64,000 nt of DNA from Pseudaminobacter soli (ex Li et al. 2025) (GTDB lineage Bacteria > Pseudomonadota > Alphaproteobacteria > Rhizobiales > Rhizobiaceae), in the NCBI RefSeq assembly GCF_003012705.1, contig NZ_PXYL01000003.1, positions 248,001 to 312,000 of the forward strand, written 5' to 3'. Numbering within the stretch: position 1 is the first letter of the stretch; every line of letters starts with the position of its first letter. The notes under the pieces are model-generated. The model was not told the DNA's origin. It did not search any database and was given only the letters and a program-made list of their open reading frames with translations. This document shows, piece after piece, positions 29,491-39,085 of this stretch. Position numbers and translations under genes: made by a program.

Positions 29491-30218
29491 CCGAACGCAT
29501 GCCTGAAACCGCCATGGTCCTTGCCGCTGGGCTGGGCAAGCGCATGCGGCCGATAACCGACACCATGCCGAAACCCCTGGTGCGCGTTGCCGGTAAGACG
29601 CTGCTGGACTGGGGGCTGGACAGCCTCGCCGAGGCCGGCGTGGCGAAGGCAGTGGTGAACGTGCACTACTTCCCGGAGCAGATCGTCGCCCATTTGGCCG
29701 GGCGTCAGCAGCCGGCCGTCACAATCTCCGATGAAAGGGAAGGGCTGCTCGATTCCGCCGGCGGAATCGTGAAGGCATTACCGCAACTCGGCGCCGACCC
29801 CTTTCTGATCATCAACGCCGATACCTTCTGGATCGACCGTGACCAGCCCAATCTCGAACGCCTGGCCCTTGCATGGGACGCGTCGAGCATGGATATTCTG
29901 CTCATGCTGGCAGATCCTCCCTCGGCCACGGGCCACAGCGGCAGCACTGATTTCCTGCTTGGCCCTGACGGCACGCTCGGCCGCGCGGCAGGCGACCCGA
30001 CCGGCCTGATCTATGCCGGCGCGGCCATCATCCATCCGCGCGTCTTTGCCGGCGCCGAGGCTGTGCCGCACTCCCTCAATCTCTATTTCGACCGCGCCAT
30101 CGCCGCAGGCCGGCTTTACGGCATGAAGATGGAAGGCCGCTGGATCACCGTCGGCACGCCCGACGCCATCGCGCCTGCGGAAGCGGCGGTCGCCGGCACC
30201 ATGGCGCAGGACGCATGA
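29487..30218 (+). CDS. MurU-like nucleotidyltransferase
   Basis: A 243-residue sugar-phosphate nucleotidyltransferase. The signature AAGLGKRMRPITDTMPKPLV near residue 11 binds NTP, and INADTFW near residue 110 contains the metal Asp. By similarity and by its position after an AmgK-like kinase domain, it probably makes UDP-MurNAc from MurNAc-1-phosphate and UTP, bypassing de novo synthesis. A mannose-1-phosphate guanylyltransferase role is the alternative. The start is TTG 29487 overlapping the fusion stop, or ATG 29499. It overlaps addB by 4 bp. Confidence 0.88.
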   Translation: MTERMPETAMVLAAGLGKRMRPITDTMPKPLVRVAGKTLLDWGLDSLAEAGVAKAVVNVHYFPEQIVAHLAGRQQPAVTISDEREGLLDSAGGIVKALPQLGADPFLIINADTFWIDRDQPNLERLALAWDASSMDILLMLADPPSATGHSGSTDFLLGPDGTLGRAAGDPTGLIYAGAAIIHPRVFAGAEAVPHSLNLYFDRAIAAGRLYGMKMEGRWITVGTPDAIAPAEAAVAGTMAQDA

Positions 30219-33200
30219 GCGGACGCACCGTCCCACGCCTGTTTTCCATTCCGCCCGGTGCCGCCTTCTTGCCGACGCTGGCCGAAAGCCTGCTCGACGG
30301 CCGCCTGATCCCCGATTTCCGCTTCGACGGCGATCCGCTGGCGCTGGCCGATGTCACCATCTATGTGCCGACGCGCCGCGCCGCGCGCGAGCTGCGCAGC
30401 GTGTTCGTGGAGAAGGCCAAGGGTGGCTCGGCCATCCTGCCCACCATCCGGCCGCTCGGCGAATTCGACGAGGACGAGGCGCTGTTCGCGCCGGAAGGCG
30501 CAGGCGAGATCGACCTCGCGCCGCCGATCGCGGCGATTGACCGGCTGCTCCTGCTCGCGCCCCTGGTGCGCAGCTGGAAACGGCGGCTGCCGGCCCATGT
30601 CGCGAGCCTCTTCGAGGAGGAAATCGTCGTTCCGGCCTCAGCGGCAGATGCGGTGTGGCTGGCGCGCGATCTGGCCGGGCTGATGGACGAGATCGAAACC
30701 GAAGGCTCGGACTGGGCGCGCCTGCATGACCTGGTTTCCGGCGACCTCGCCAACTGGTGGCAGGTGACGCTCGATTTCCTCGAAATCGTCATGACCGCCT
30801 GGCCGAACCTTCTGGCGGAGCTCGACCGCTCCAACCCGGCCGCGCATCGCAATGCTCTGATCCGGCTGGAAGCGGAGCGGCTGCGCCAGCGGCCACCGCA
30901 GGGGCCGGTCATCGCCGCCGGCTCCACTGGCTCCATCCCCGCCACCGCCGAGCTCTTGTCGGCCATCGCGCGGTTGCCGCGCGGCGCGGTGGTGCTGCCC
31001 GGCCTCGACCGGGGCATGGACGAGCGCTCCTGGTCGATCATCTCGGCCGACGTTCAGCCCGCCGCAGTGCTTGGACATCCGCAATACGGCCTTGCCAAGT
31101 TGTTGAAAAAGGTAGGCATTTTGCGCGCGGACGTCGAGGAACTCGGCGAGGCAGCGCCGGCTTTGGCTTTGCGCGATGCGCTGGTCGCGCAGGCCTTGCT
31201 GCCGGCCGAAACCACCGATGCCTGGGCCGGCCAGAGGGCAGGGGTTTCCGAGACGGACGTTGAAAGCGCCTTTGCCGGCGTGACCCTTTTGGAAGCGGCG
31301 AGCGAGCGCGACGAGGCGGTGGCGATCGCGCTGGCCCTGCGCCAGGCGATTGCCCAGCCCGGCCACAAGGCGGCCCTCGTCACCGGCGACCGCAACCTTG
31401 CCCGGCGCGTTTCGGCCGAGCTTTTGCGCTTCGGCATCCTGGCCAACGATTCCGGCGGCACGCCGCTGGCCAACACGCCGCCCGGCGCGCTGCTGCGTCT
31501 CATGCTGCAGGCCGCGTTCCGGCCGGGCGATCCGGTCTCGGTGCTGTCGCTCCTAAAACATCCGCTGCTGTCGCTCGGCATGGAGCGACGCGCTGTCCGC
31601 CATGCCGCCGAGACCATCGAGCTCGTGGCGCTGCGCGGCGGCACCGGCAGGCCGGATGTCGCTCATCTGGGCACCCTGTTCGAGGAGCGTCTTGCGGGGC
31701 TGGCTGGCGAAACGCGAAAACCGTTCTGGGAAACGCGGCTCAGCGAAAGGCGGCTGACCGACGCGCGTGCGATGCTTGCCCGCCTCGACGAGGCGCTGGC
31801 GCCGCTGGTCGCCTTCCGGGGCGAGGGCGAGGTGGAGCTTTCGGCCATCATTCGCGCCACAGTCACGGTGCTGGAAGCACTCGGCCGCAGCGCCGATGGC
31901 AGCCTGACCGAGCTCTACAACGGTGAGGCCGGCGAAAAGCTGGCCGACCTGCTGCGCGGACTGGTTGCCGCCACCGCGCCCTTCGCATTCGCGGCCGACG
32001 AATGGCCCGATGTGGCCGAGGCGCTGGTCGCGCCGGAGGTGGTGAAGCCTGCGCATGGCGGCGATGGCCGCGTCTCTATCTGGGGCGCGCTGGAAGCCCG
32101 TTTGCTGAGCGTCGACACGCTCATCGTCGGCGCACTGAACGAGGGCGTGTGGCCGCGCAAGGCACAGGCCGATCGGTTCATGTCGCGCCTGATGAAGACC
32201 GGCATCGAGCTCGAACCGCCGGAACGGCGCATCGGCCAGTCGGCGCATGATTTCCAGATGGCGCTGGGGACGCCGCGGGCCATACTCACGCGCTCGGCGC
32301 GTTCGGGCGATGCGCCGGCCGTGCCCTCGCGCTGGCTGCAGCGCATCCTCACCTTTGCCGGGCCGGCTACGGCCGTGGCCATGCGCGTCCGCGGCGAAGA
32401 ACTGCTTGGCTGGGCGCGCGCGCTGGATGCCGGCCCGCAGATCCCCTTTGCCGAACGTCCGCAGCCGAAGCCGCCGGTGGATGCCCGGCCGCGCCATTTC
32501 TCGGTCACCGAGATCGAGACGTTGCGCCGCGACCCTTATGCGGTCTACGCCAAACGCATCCTCAAGCTGATGCCGCTGGAAGAGCTGGTGCGCGATCCGG
32601 GTGCGGCCGAGCGCGGCACGCTGTTCCACGACATCATGCAGCGATTTACCGTCTCCGGCATCGGTCCGAGGGCAGACACCGCGCTCGACGTGCTGCTCGA
32701 GGCGGGCCGCGCCGCCTTCGATGAGGCCAATCTGCCGGAGGATGTGCGCGCCGTGTGGTGGCCGCGCTTCGAGAAGCTGGCCGAGAACATCATCGTCTGG
32801 GAGCGCAGCCGCGCGCTGGGAACAAAGGCCCGCCACCCGGAAGCGCGCGCCGAAAAGACGCCGGTCGGCGCTTCGGGCGTGACGCTGTCCGGCTATGCAG
32901 ACCGCGTCGATCTGCTCGCCGCCGGCATGGCCGATATCATCGACTACAAGACCGGTTCCTCGCCCTCCAAGGCGCAGGCGCACACGCTGCTTGCGCCGCA
33001 GCTGGCGCTGGAAGGGGCGCTTTTGAAACGCGGCGCGTTCCACGATCTTGGATCGCTACAGCCGGCGGATCTTGCCTTCGTGCGCTTCAAGCCCAATGGC
33101 GAGGTGTTCGAGGAATCGATCCTCGATTACAACCGAAAGCCCCGGCCGGCGGGCGATCTGGCGGAGGAAGCCTGGCGGCGGCTGGAAGAATTGCTGCATC

Positions 33201-33346
33201 ACTACAACCGTGTCCAGACCGGCTACCTGTCCCGTGCGCTGCCGTTCCGCGAGGGCGAGACGGATGGCGACTATGACCATCTGGCGCGCGTGCTGGAATG
33301 GTCGGCCGGCGGCGACAATGCGGGCGAATCCGGGGGCGACGAATGA
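30215..33346 (+). CDS. addB: double-strand break repair protein AddB
   Basis: A 1043-residue subunit of the AddAB helicase-nuclease that processes DNA ends for RecA. The N-terminal two thirds is helicase-like but without a clear Walker A, as in alphaproteobacterial AddB. The C-terminal RecB-type nuclease has RGTLFHDIMQRF near residue 800 and the catalytic IIDYKTGSSPSK near residue 910. No iron-sulphur cysteine cluster is evident. It is translationally coupled to addA (ATGA), so both subunits are made together. Confidence 0.96.
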   Translation: MSGRTVPRLFSIPPGAAFLPTLAESLLDGRLIPDFRFDGDPLALADVTIYVPTRRAARELRSVFVEKAKGGSAILPTIRPLGEFDEDEALFAPEGAGEIDLAPPIAAIDRLLLLAPLVRSWKRRLPAHVASLFEEEIVVPASAADAVWLARDLAGLMDEIETEGSDWARLHDLVSGDLANWWQVTLDFLEIVMTAWPNLLAELDRSNPAAHRNALIRLEAERLRQRPPQGPVIAAGSTGSIPATAELLSAIARLPRGAVVLPGLDRGMDERSWSIISADVQPAAVLGHPQYGLAKLLKKVGILRADVEELGEAAPALALRDALVAQALLPAETTDAWAGQRAGVSETDVESAFAGVTLLEAASERDEAVAIALALRQAIAQPGHKAALVTGDRNLARRVSAELLRFGILANDSGGTPLANTPPGALLRLMLQAAFRPGDPVSVLSLLKHPLLSLGMERRAVRHAAETIELVALRGGTGRPDVAHLGTLFEERLAGLAGETRKPFWETRLSERRLTDARAMLARLDEALAPLVAFRGEGEVELSAIIRATVTVLEALGRSADGSLTELYNGEAGEKLADLLRGLVAATAPFAFAADEWPDVAEALVAPEVVKPAHGGDGRVSIWGALEARLLSVDTLIVGALNEGVWPRKAQADRFMSRLMKTGIELEPPERRIGQSAHDFQMALGTPRAILTRSARSGDAPAVPSRWLQRILTFAGPATAVAMRVRGEELLGWARALDAGPQIPFAERPQPKPPVDARPRHFSVTEIETLRRDPYAVYAKRILKLMPLEELVRDPGAAERGTLFHDIMQRFTVSGIGPRADTALDVLLEAGRAAFDEANLPEDVRAVWWPRFEKLAENIIVWERSRALGTKARHPEARAEKTPVGASGVTLSGYADRVDLLAAGMADIIDYKTGSSPSKAQAHTLLAPQLALEGALLKRGAFHDLGSLQPADLAFVRFKPNGEVFEESILDYNRKPRPAGDLAEEAWRRLEELLHHYNRVQTGYLSRALPFREGETDGDYDHLARVLEWSAGGDNAGESGGDE

Positions 33347-36300
33347 GAAAAATCTTCTCCGTTCCCACCGAAACGATCGAGCGGCAAGCCAAGGCGGCCA
33401 ACCCGCAAAACTCCGTCTGGGTGTCGGCCAATGCCGGCTCAGGCAAGACGCATGTGCTGTCGCAGCGCGTCATCCGGCTTTTGCTTGAGGGCACCGACCC
33501 GTCGAAAATCCTGTGCCTGACCTATACGCGCGCGGCCGCCGCCAACATGTCCAACCGGGTCTTCGGCAATCTGTCGAAATGGACCATGCTGGACGACGAG
33601 GCCTTGCGCGCCGAGATCGAGAAGCTGGAGGGCCGGGCGCCCAACGCCGAAAAGCTGCGCCGCGCACGCCGGCTATTTGCCGAGGCTTTGGAAACGCCGG
33701 GCGGCCTGAAAATCCAGACCATCCACGCATTCTGCGAATCCGTGCTGCACCAGTTCCCGCTGGAGGCCAACATCGCCGCCCACTTCCAGATGCTCGACCC
33801 GCTGATGGAAGAGACGCTGTTTGCCACCGCGCGCCGCGAAATGGTGACGGGTGCTGTGGCCGCCGATCATCCCGAGCTTGCCGAAGCCTTCGCCATGGTG
33901 CTCGAGCGCGGCGGCGAGGCCGGGCTTGATGCGCTGCTTTCCGAGATCGTCGCCAAGCGCGACGGCTTGCGCGCCTTCATAGACGCTATCGGCCACGATC
34001 CCGACTATCCGGCACTGTTCGAGGAATTCGGCTTTTCGCCTGACGACACTGCCGAGGGCATCGCTGACTCCATCTGGCCGCTGCCTGGCTTTCGCGCCGA
34101 TGTCTTTACCGAGTTCGCGCTGGCAGCGGAGGCCGTCGATGCGCGCCGGGCGCTCGACAGCATCATTCCCGACGCCGCGCGCGCCTTCGAGGAACGCGAC
34201 CCGATCGCGCGGCTGAAGCTGCTGGCAAAAGGTTTCCTGAAGTCCGACGGCGATCCCTACGACCCGGTAAAAACCTTCAAGAAGGCGCTGCACGACCGCA
34301 TGCCGGACCTCGCCGAGCGCTATTCGGCGGCGGCCGCTGCTATCATCGCCACGTCCGACCGGCTGGCCATGTTCCGCATGCTCGAAGGCACGCGCGCCGC
34401 GCTCACCATCGCCGACTGGCTAATCGGCCGCTACGAGCGGCTGAAGACCGGGCGCGGCTTCCTCGATTTCAACGATCTCATCACCCGCACCGTGCGCCTG
34501 CTCGCGCGGCAGGATGCTGGCCCCTGGGTGCAATACAAGCTCGACAAGGGCATCGACCACATCCTGCTCGACGAGGCGCAGGACACCAGCCCCGACCAGT
34601 GGGAGGTGGTGAAGCGCCTGGCCGAAGAGTTTTTCGCCGGCCACAGCGCGCGCGACAATGTCCACCGCACAGTCTTTGCCGTCGGCGACGAAAAGCAGTC
34701 GATCTATTCGTTCCAGGGTGCGGCGCCGGAATCCTTTGCCCGCACCGGCCATGAATTCTCGCAGCGCGTGCGCGCCGCCAACGGCAATTTCGAGCCGGTC
34801 AAGCTCACGCTCTCCTTCCGCTCCACCGACGACGTGCTGCAGGCCGTCGACACGGTTTTTTCGAGCGAGGAGACGCGGCGCGGAATCACGCTCGACCCCG
34901 GCCCCGTGCAGCACAATGCCATCCGCGCCGGCGCGCCCGGCTATGTCGAGGTCTGGCCGTCCATCGGCGCGGACGTTGCCGAGGAGCCTGACGACTGGAC
35001 GCAGGCCATCGACCACGCCCATGCGCCGGCCGTGCGCGTGGCCGAAAATGTCGCCGCCACCATCCAGAACTGGATCCGCTCGGGCGAGATCATCGAGGGC
35101 AGCGGCAAGCTTCTGTCGGCCGGCGATGTCATCGTTCTGGTGCGCAAGCGCGATCGGTTTGTCCATGCGCTGGCGCGTAGCCTGAAGAACCGGGGCATTG
35201 CGGTGGCCGGCGCCGATCGCCTCAGCCTGCCGGGCCATATCGCGGTGAAGGACCTGATGGCGCTGGGCCGCTTCCTCATCCAACCCGAGGACGATCTTTC
35301 CCTTGCCGCGATCCTCAAAAGCCCGATCTTCCGGCTGAGCGAGGAAACGCTGTTCGATCTGGCGTACGGTCGTCCCGCTGGCGTTTCGCTCTACACCTCG
35401 CTCCGCCGCAAGGCGGAGAGCGCTCCGGAACTCGCCGCGGTGACGAAACGGCTCGACGACTGGGCGACCGAGGCCGCCTACAGACCGGTTTTCGAATTCT
35501 ATTCGGGCCTTCTCGGCCGCGATGGCGTGCGCAAGGCGATGATTTCGCGGCTGGGGCAGGATGCCGGCGATATTCTCGACGAGTTTTTGTCATTCTGCGT
35601 CGCCGAAGAGCGCACCGGACTGCCGGGGTTGGAGTCGTTCCTCGCGACGCTGGAAAACGCCGGGCCCGAAATCAAGCGCGAGATGGACCAGACGCGCGAC
35701 GAGGTGCGCATCATGACCGCGCATGCCTCCAAGGGGCTCGAGGCGCCGGTGGTGTTCCTGGTCGATGGCGGCGCCACGCCCTTCAGCGACCAGCACCTGC
35801 CGCGCCTGATGCCCTTCGAGGCCAAAGGCGAGGAACTGCGCCGGACCAAGGGTTATCTCTGGCGCTCGGGCAGCGACGTGAAAAACCTCTATTCGCAGGC
35901 GATGTCGGACACGCTGAAGGAACGCGCCGACGACGAATATCGCCGCCTGCTCTATGTCGGCATGACGCGCGCCGAGGACCGGCTGGTCGTCTGCGGTTAT
36001 CACGGCAAGCGCGCCCCGAACCCGGCCACCTGGCATGCTTTGGTCAGCAAGGCGCTGATCGCGTCGGGCAAGTGCGAGGAACGCGCCCATCCCGTCGCGC
36101 CGGACACGACCGTGCACCGCTTCCGCGTGACGCCGCTGCCGTCGGTCCAACTGATGGCCGAACCGCCGGTCGCGAAGGAAGCGGAGCAGCTGGCGGCTGT
36201 CCCGGCAGAACTGTTGGAAAAGCTGCCCGCGGTCGAGCTCCTGCCGCGCCCGCTGTCGCCTTCCGGCGCTTCAGCGCTGATCGAAGAAACGGTTGAGCCG

Positions 36301-36870
36301 GTGGCCTCCACGCGTTCGCCCGTGCTCGATCCGGAGGTCGAGCCCGGCTTTGCCATCGCGCGCGGCCTGGTGCTGCACAGGCTGTTGCAGATGCTGCCCG
36401 GCATGGCCGAGCAAGACCGCCGGCCGGCGGCGCTGCGCTACCTCGCCCGTGCCGGCGCGACATGGAAAGACGAGGAGCGGCAGGCGCTGGTCGACTCTGT
36501 CGAGGCGATCCTCGCCTCGGAGGAGTTTGCGCCGCTGTTCGCGCCCGGCTCGCGCGCTGAAGTGGCGATCATGGGCAGCGTCACGGTGAAGGGCAAGGAG
36601 CGCACCGTCTCCGGCAAGATCGATCGACTGGCCGTGACGCCCGACGAGGTGCTGATCGTCGACTACAAGACCAATCGGCCCGCGCCTGCCACCTTCGAGC
36701 AGGTGCCGCTCGCCTATGTTGCGCAGCTGGCGCTCTATCGCGCGCTGCTGAAATCGCTTTATCCGGGCCGGCGCGTGTCGGCCGCACTTCTGTTTACCGA
36801 AATCCCTGGACTGATCCGGATTCCTGAGGCGGCAATGGACGATGCCCTTGCTCGACTCAACGCGTCGTGA
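33343..36870 (+). CDS. addA: double-strand break repair helicase AddA
   Basis: A 1175-residue UvrD-type helicase-nuclease. Walker A is SANAGSGKTHVLSQR near residue 28, motif II is LLDEAQDTSPDQW near residue 410, and RLLYVGMTRAEDRLV near residue 868 is motif VI. The C-terminal RecB nuclease has IVDYKTNRPAP near residue 1107. ATG 33343 overlaps the addB stop; the frame upstream lies inside addB and is not used. The preceding run of four tightly packed genes suggests one long transcript from the PAS kinase gene. Confidence 0.97.
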   Translation: MRKIFSVPTETIERQAKAANPQNSVWVSANAGSGKTHVLSQRVIRLLLEGTDPSKILCLTYTRAAAANMSNRVFGNLSKWTMLDDEALRAEIEKLEGRAPNAEKLRRARRLFAEALETPGGLKIQTIHAFCESVLHQFPLEANIAAHFQMLDPLMEETLFATARREMVTGAVAADHPELAEAFAMVLERGGEAGLDALLSEIVAKRDGLRAFIDAIGHDPDYPALFEEFGFSPDDTAEGIADSIWPLPGFRADVFTEFALAAEAVDARRALDSIIPDAARAFEERDPIARLKLLAKGFLKSDGDPYDPVKTFKKALHDRMPDLAERYSAAAAAIIATSDRLAMFRMLEGTRAALTIADWLIGRYERLKTGRGFLDFNDLITRTVRLLARQDAGPWVQYKLDKGIDHILLDEAQDTSPDQWEVVKRLAEEFFAGHSARDNVHRTVFAVGDEKQSIYSFQGAAPESFARTGHEFSQRVRAANGNFEPVKLTLSFRSTDDVLQAVDTVFSSEETRRGITLDPGPVQHNAIRAGAPGYVEVWPSIGADVAEEPDDWTQAIDHAHAPAVRVAENVAATIQNWIRSGEIIEGSGKLLSAGDVIVLVRKRDRFVHALARSLKNRGIAVAGADRLSLPGHIAVKDLMALGRFLIQPEDDLSLAAILKSPIFRLSEETLFDLAYGRPAGVSLYTSLRRKAESAPELAAVTKRLDDWATEAAYRPVFEFYSGLLGRDGVRKAMISRLGQDAGDILDEFLSFCVAEERTGLPGLESFLATLENAGPEIKREMDQTRDEVRIMTAHASKGLEAPVVFLVDGGATPFSDQHLPRLMPFEAKGEELRRTKGYLWRSGSDVKNLYSQAMSDTLKERADDEYRRLLYVGMTRAEDRLVVCGYHGKRAPNPATWHALVSKALIASGKCEERAHPVAPDTTVHRFRVTPLPSVQLMAEPPVAKEAEQLAAVPAELLEKLPAVELLPRPLSPSGASALIEETVEPVASTRSPVLDPEVEPGFAIARGLVLHRLLQMLPGMAEQDRRPAALRYLARAGATWKDEERQALVDSVEAILASEEFAPLFAPGSRAEVAIMGSVTVKGKERTVSGKIDRLAVTPDEVLIVDYKTNRPAPATFEQVPLAYVAQLALYRALLKSLYPGRRVSAALLFTEIPGLIRIPEAAMDDALARLNAS

Positions 36871-36881
36871 CACAAACTCTG

Positions 36882-36911
36882 CTTGAACGCCTGCTCAACT
36901 GGCACCATATC
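36882..36911 (+). promoter_or_regulatory. RpoH-type promoter for trxA
   Basis: CTTGAA (36882-36887) and CATATCT (36906-36912) are 18 bp apart, about 35 bp before the trxA start. This fits the heat-shock pattern CTTGNN...CYTATNT with one mismatch in the -10. It begins 11 bp after the addA stop. Confidence 0.6.
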
Positions 36912-36945
36912 TAGCGCGACTTCTTACTCCCGAAAGGATTTCATC

Positions 36946-37266
36946 ATGGCCACGGTCAAGGTCGACAAGAGCAATTTCAAGTCTGACGTGCTGGACGCTG
37001 AAGGTCCGGTTGTGGTGGACTTCTGGGCCGAGTGGTGCGGCCCGTGCAAGATGATCGGCCCGTCGCTGGAAGAGATCTCCAACGAGCTCGCCGGTAAGGT
37101 CAAGATCACCAAGCTCAACATCGACGAGAATCCGGAGCTGGCCGCGCAGTATGGCGTGCGCTCCATTCCGACCCTCATGATCTTCAAGGGTGGCGAAGTG
37201 GCCGACATCAAGGTTGGCGCAGCGCCCAAGACCGCTCTTGCAAGCTGGATCGGCAACGCCGCCTGA
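36946..37266 (+). CDS. trxA: thioredoxin
   Basis: A 106-residue thioredoxin 1, the general cytoplasmic disulfide reductant. The active site is Cys31-Gly-Pro-Cys34 within [11 protein letters not shown], and the cis-proline loop is [13 protein letters not shown] 36946 follows AAAGGA; a longer frame from 36883 overlaps the promoter. A heat-shock-type promoter lies just upstream and a strong terminator just downstream, so it is probably monocistronic. The trxA position after addA is conserved in rhizobia. Confidence 0.97.
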   Translation: MATVKVDKSNFKSDVLDAEGPVVVDFWAEWCGPCKMIGPSLEEISNELAGKVKITKLNIDENPELAAQYGVRSIPTLMIFKGGEVADIKVGAAPKTALASWIGNAA

Positions 37267-37283
37267 GCCTTGCCTGAGATACC

Positions 37284-37312
37284 AAAAAGCCCGGCCAAGT
37301 GCCGGGCTTTTT
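37284..37312. terminator. trxA terminator
   Basis: AGCCCGGC and GCCGGGCT arms with a short loop, preceded by A5 and followed by T5, 17 bp after the trxA stop. Confidence 0.9.
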
Positions 37313-37399
37313 CTTTGGCGCGTCGGTTTTCGTGCGGCTGGCTCTCGTCAGACGGCTGCCCCTACAGTCTTATGCAGTATGCATGAGAGGGATCAAAAA

Positions 37400-37681
37400 A
37401 TGTCCGAGTCTGCCAAATCGACCGTCTTCATCGACAATGACCGCGTCGTCGTCACCGAATGGCGCTTTGCGCCGGGCGCCAGCACCGGCTGGCACCGCCA
37501 CGGCCACGACTATGTCGTCGTGCCGCTGATGGACGGCAAGGTGAAGCTCCTGACCAAGGACGGCGAGTCGCTCGCCGAGATGAAGCAGGGCGTGCCCTAT
37601 TACCGCCCCGAGGGCGTCGAGCACGACGTCATCAACGCCAATGACGGCGAATATGCTTTTATCGAGATCGAGCTGAAGTAG
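37400..37681 (+). CDS. small cupin-domain protein
   Basis: A 93-residue single cupin barrel. Metal ligands are likely His in GWHRHGHDYVVVP near residue 35 and in EGVEHDV near residue 76. Small cupins of this kind bind metal ions and small ligands; the substrate is not known. ATG 37400 was chosen over a longer overlapping frame that runs back through the trxA terminator. It is convergent with folC, whose stop is 6 bp away. Confidence 0.85.
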   Translation: MSESAKSTVFIDNDRVVVTEWRFAPGASTGWHRHGHDYVVVPLMDGKVKLLTKDGESLAEMKQGVPYYRPEGVEHDVINANDGEYAFIEIELK

Positions 37682-37687
37682 CCCGGG

Positions 37688-39025
37688 TCACACCGGCGGC
37701 GTGCCGTTTTCGGCCAACACCGCGCCGGCGAGATAGAGCGAGCCGCCGATCAGGATGCGCGGCGGCGGCTCGGAATGATCCCAGGTGTCGCGCAGCAGCA
37801 TCAGCGCATCCGCCACCGAACTGACCGGCTCCGCCGAAAGCCCGGCGTCGGTCGCCCGCACGGCGAGCTCCGCGTTGGGGACGCTGGCGTCGCTGAAGGC
37901 CACCGGCACCGTGTAGACATGCCGGGCAATGCCCTTGAAGGCGCGGAAATAGCCGGTCTGGTCCTTGGTGTTGATCATGCCGCTGATCAAAAACAGCGGC
38001 CGCGCAAACTTTTCTTCCTGCTCAGTCAGCGCTTCGGCGATCACCATGCCGGCGCCGGGATTGTGGCCGCCGTCGAGCCAGATCTCGGCTCCGGCAGGCG
38101 CAAGCTCGGTCAGCCTGCCCTGGGGCAGGCGCTGCATACGGCCCGGCCAGCTCACGGTCGTCATCGCTTTATCCGCCGCGTGCTCGTCAAGCTCGAAGCC
38201 AGCGGCGCGCACGGCGGCGATTGCGGCTGCGGCGTTGGCGAACTGGTGGCGGCCGGGCAGGCGCGGCGGCGAAAGGTCCAGCAGGCCTTCCTGGTCCTGA
38301 TAGATCAGCCGGCCGTGCTCTCCCGTCGCAATGAAATCCTGGCCGTAGACGGATAGCGGGCAGCCCAGCCGCTCCGCAGTCGAGACCAGCACCTCGCGTG
38401 CCGCGTCGCTCTCCTGCGAGCCGACGATCACGGGGCATCCCTGCTTGATGATGCCGGCCTTCTCCGCCGCGATCAGCTCGACCCGGTCGCCCAGATAGGC
38501 TTCGTGGTCGAGCGAAACCGGCATGATCACCGAAACTGCCGGGTTCTTGATGACATTGGTTGCGTCGAAGCGGCCGCCGAGGCCCACCTCGATGATCGCC
38601 GCATCGGCCGGATGCTCCGAAAACAGCAGGAAGGTGACGGCTGTGAGGATCTCGAAGACCGTGATGGTCTCGCCGCGATTGGCGTCGGCCACGCGCCCGA
38701 TGGCGTCGGCCAGCACGTCGTCGGCGACGAATTTCCCGCCGCCTTCGGCCGCCAGCCGGTAGCGCTCATGCCAGTTCACCAGATGCGGCGAGGTGTGCAC
38801 ATGCACCTTGTAGCCCGCCGCTTCCAGCAGCGCGCGCGAGAAGGCCGCGGCCGAGCCCTTGCCGTTGGTGCCGGCAATGTGGATCACCGGCGGCAGCTTG
38901 TCCTGCGGATTGCCGAGACGCTCGAGCAGGCGCGATATGCGATCCAGCGAAAGGTCGAAACCTTTCGGATGCAACGTCATCAGATGCTCGATCTGGCGGT
39001 CGGCAAGAAGCGTGGACATGGACAT
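37688..39025 (-). CDS. folC: bifunctional folylpolyglutamate/dihydrofolate synthase
   Basis: A 445-residue Mur-ligase-like enzyme that joins glutamate to dihydropteroate and to folates. The P-loop is HIAGTNGKGSAAAFSR near residue 50. Family motifs in the middle include VGLGGRFDATNV and SLDHEAYLG. ATG 39025 is preceded by GGAGGAG about 8 nt upstream; ATG 39055 and 39019 are alternatives. It is the last gene of the trpF-trpB-trpA-accD-folC operon. Confidence 0.96.
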   Translation of the reverse strand: MSMSTLLADRQIEHLMTLHPKGFDLSLDRISRLLERLGNPQDKLPPVIHIAGTNGKGSAAAFSRALLEAAGYKVHVHTSPHLVNWHERYRLAAEGGGKFVADDVLADAIGRVADANRGETITVFEILTAVTFLLFSEHPADAAIIEVGLGGRFDATNVIKNPAVSVIMPVSLDHEAYLGDRVELIAAEKAGIIKQGCPVIVGSQESDAAREVLVSTAERLGCPLSVYGQDFIATGEHGRLIYQDQEGLLDLSPPRLPGRHQFANAAAAIAAVRAAGFELDEHAADKAMTTVSWPGRMQRLPQGRLTELAPAGAEIWLDGGHNPGAGMVIAEALTEQEEKFARPLFLISGMINTKDQTGYFRAFKGIARHVYTVPVAFSDASVPNAELAVRATDAGLSAEPVSSVADALMLLRDTWDHSEPPPRILIGGSLYLAGAVLAENGTPPV

Positions 39026-39085
39026 AAAGAGCTCCTCCCCCGGAGCGAAAGTCACGGGACGGCGCGGCGCGCTGTCCCGTCCAGG

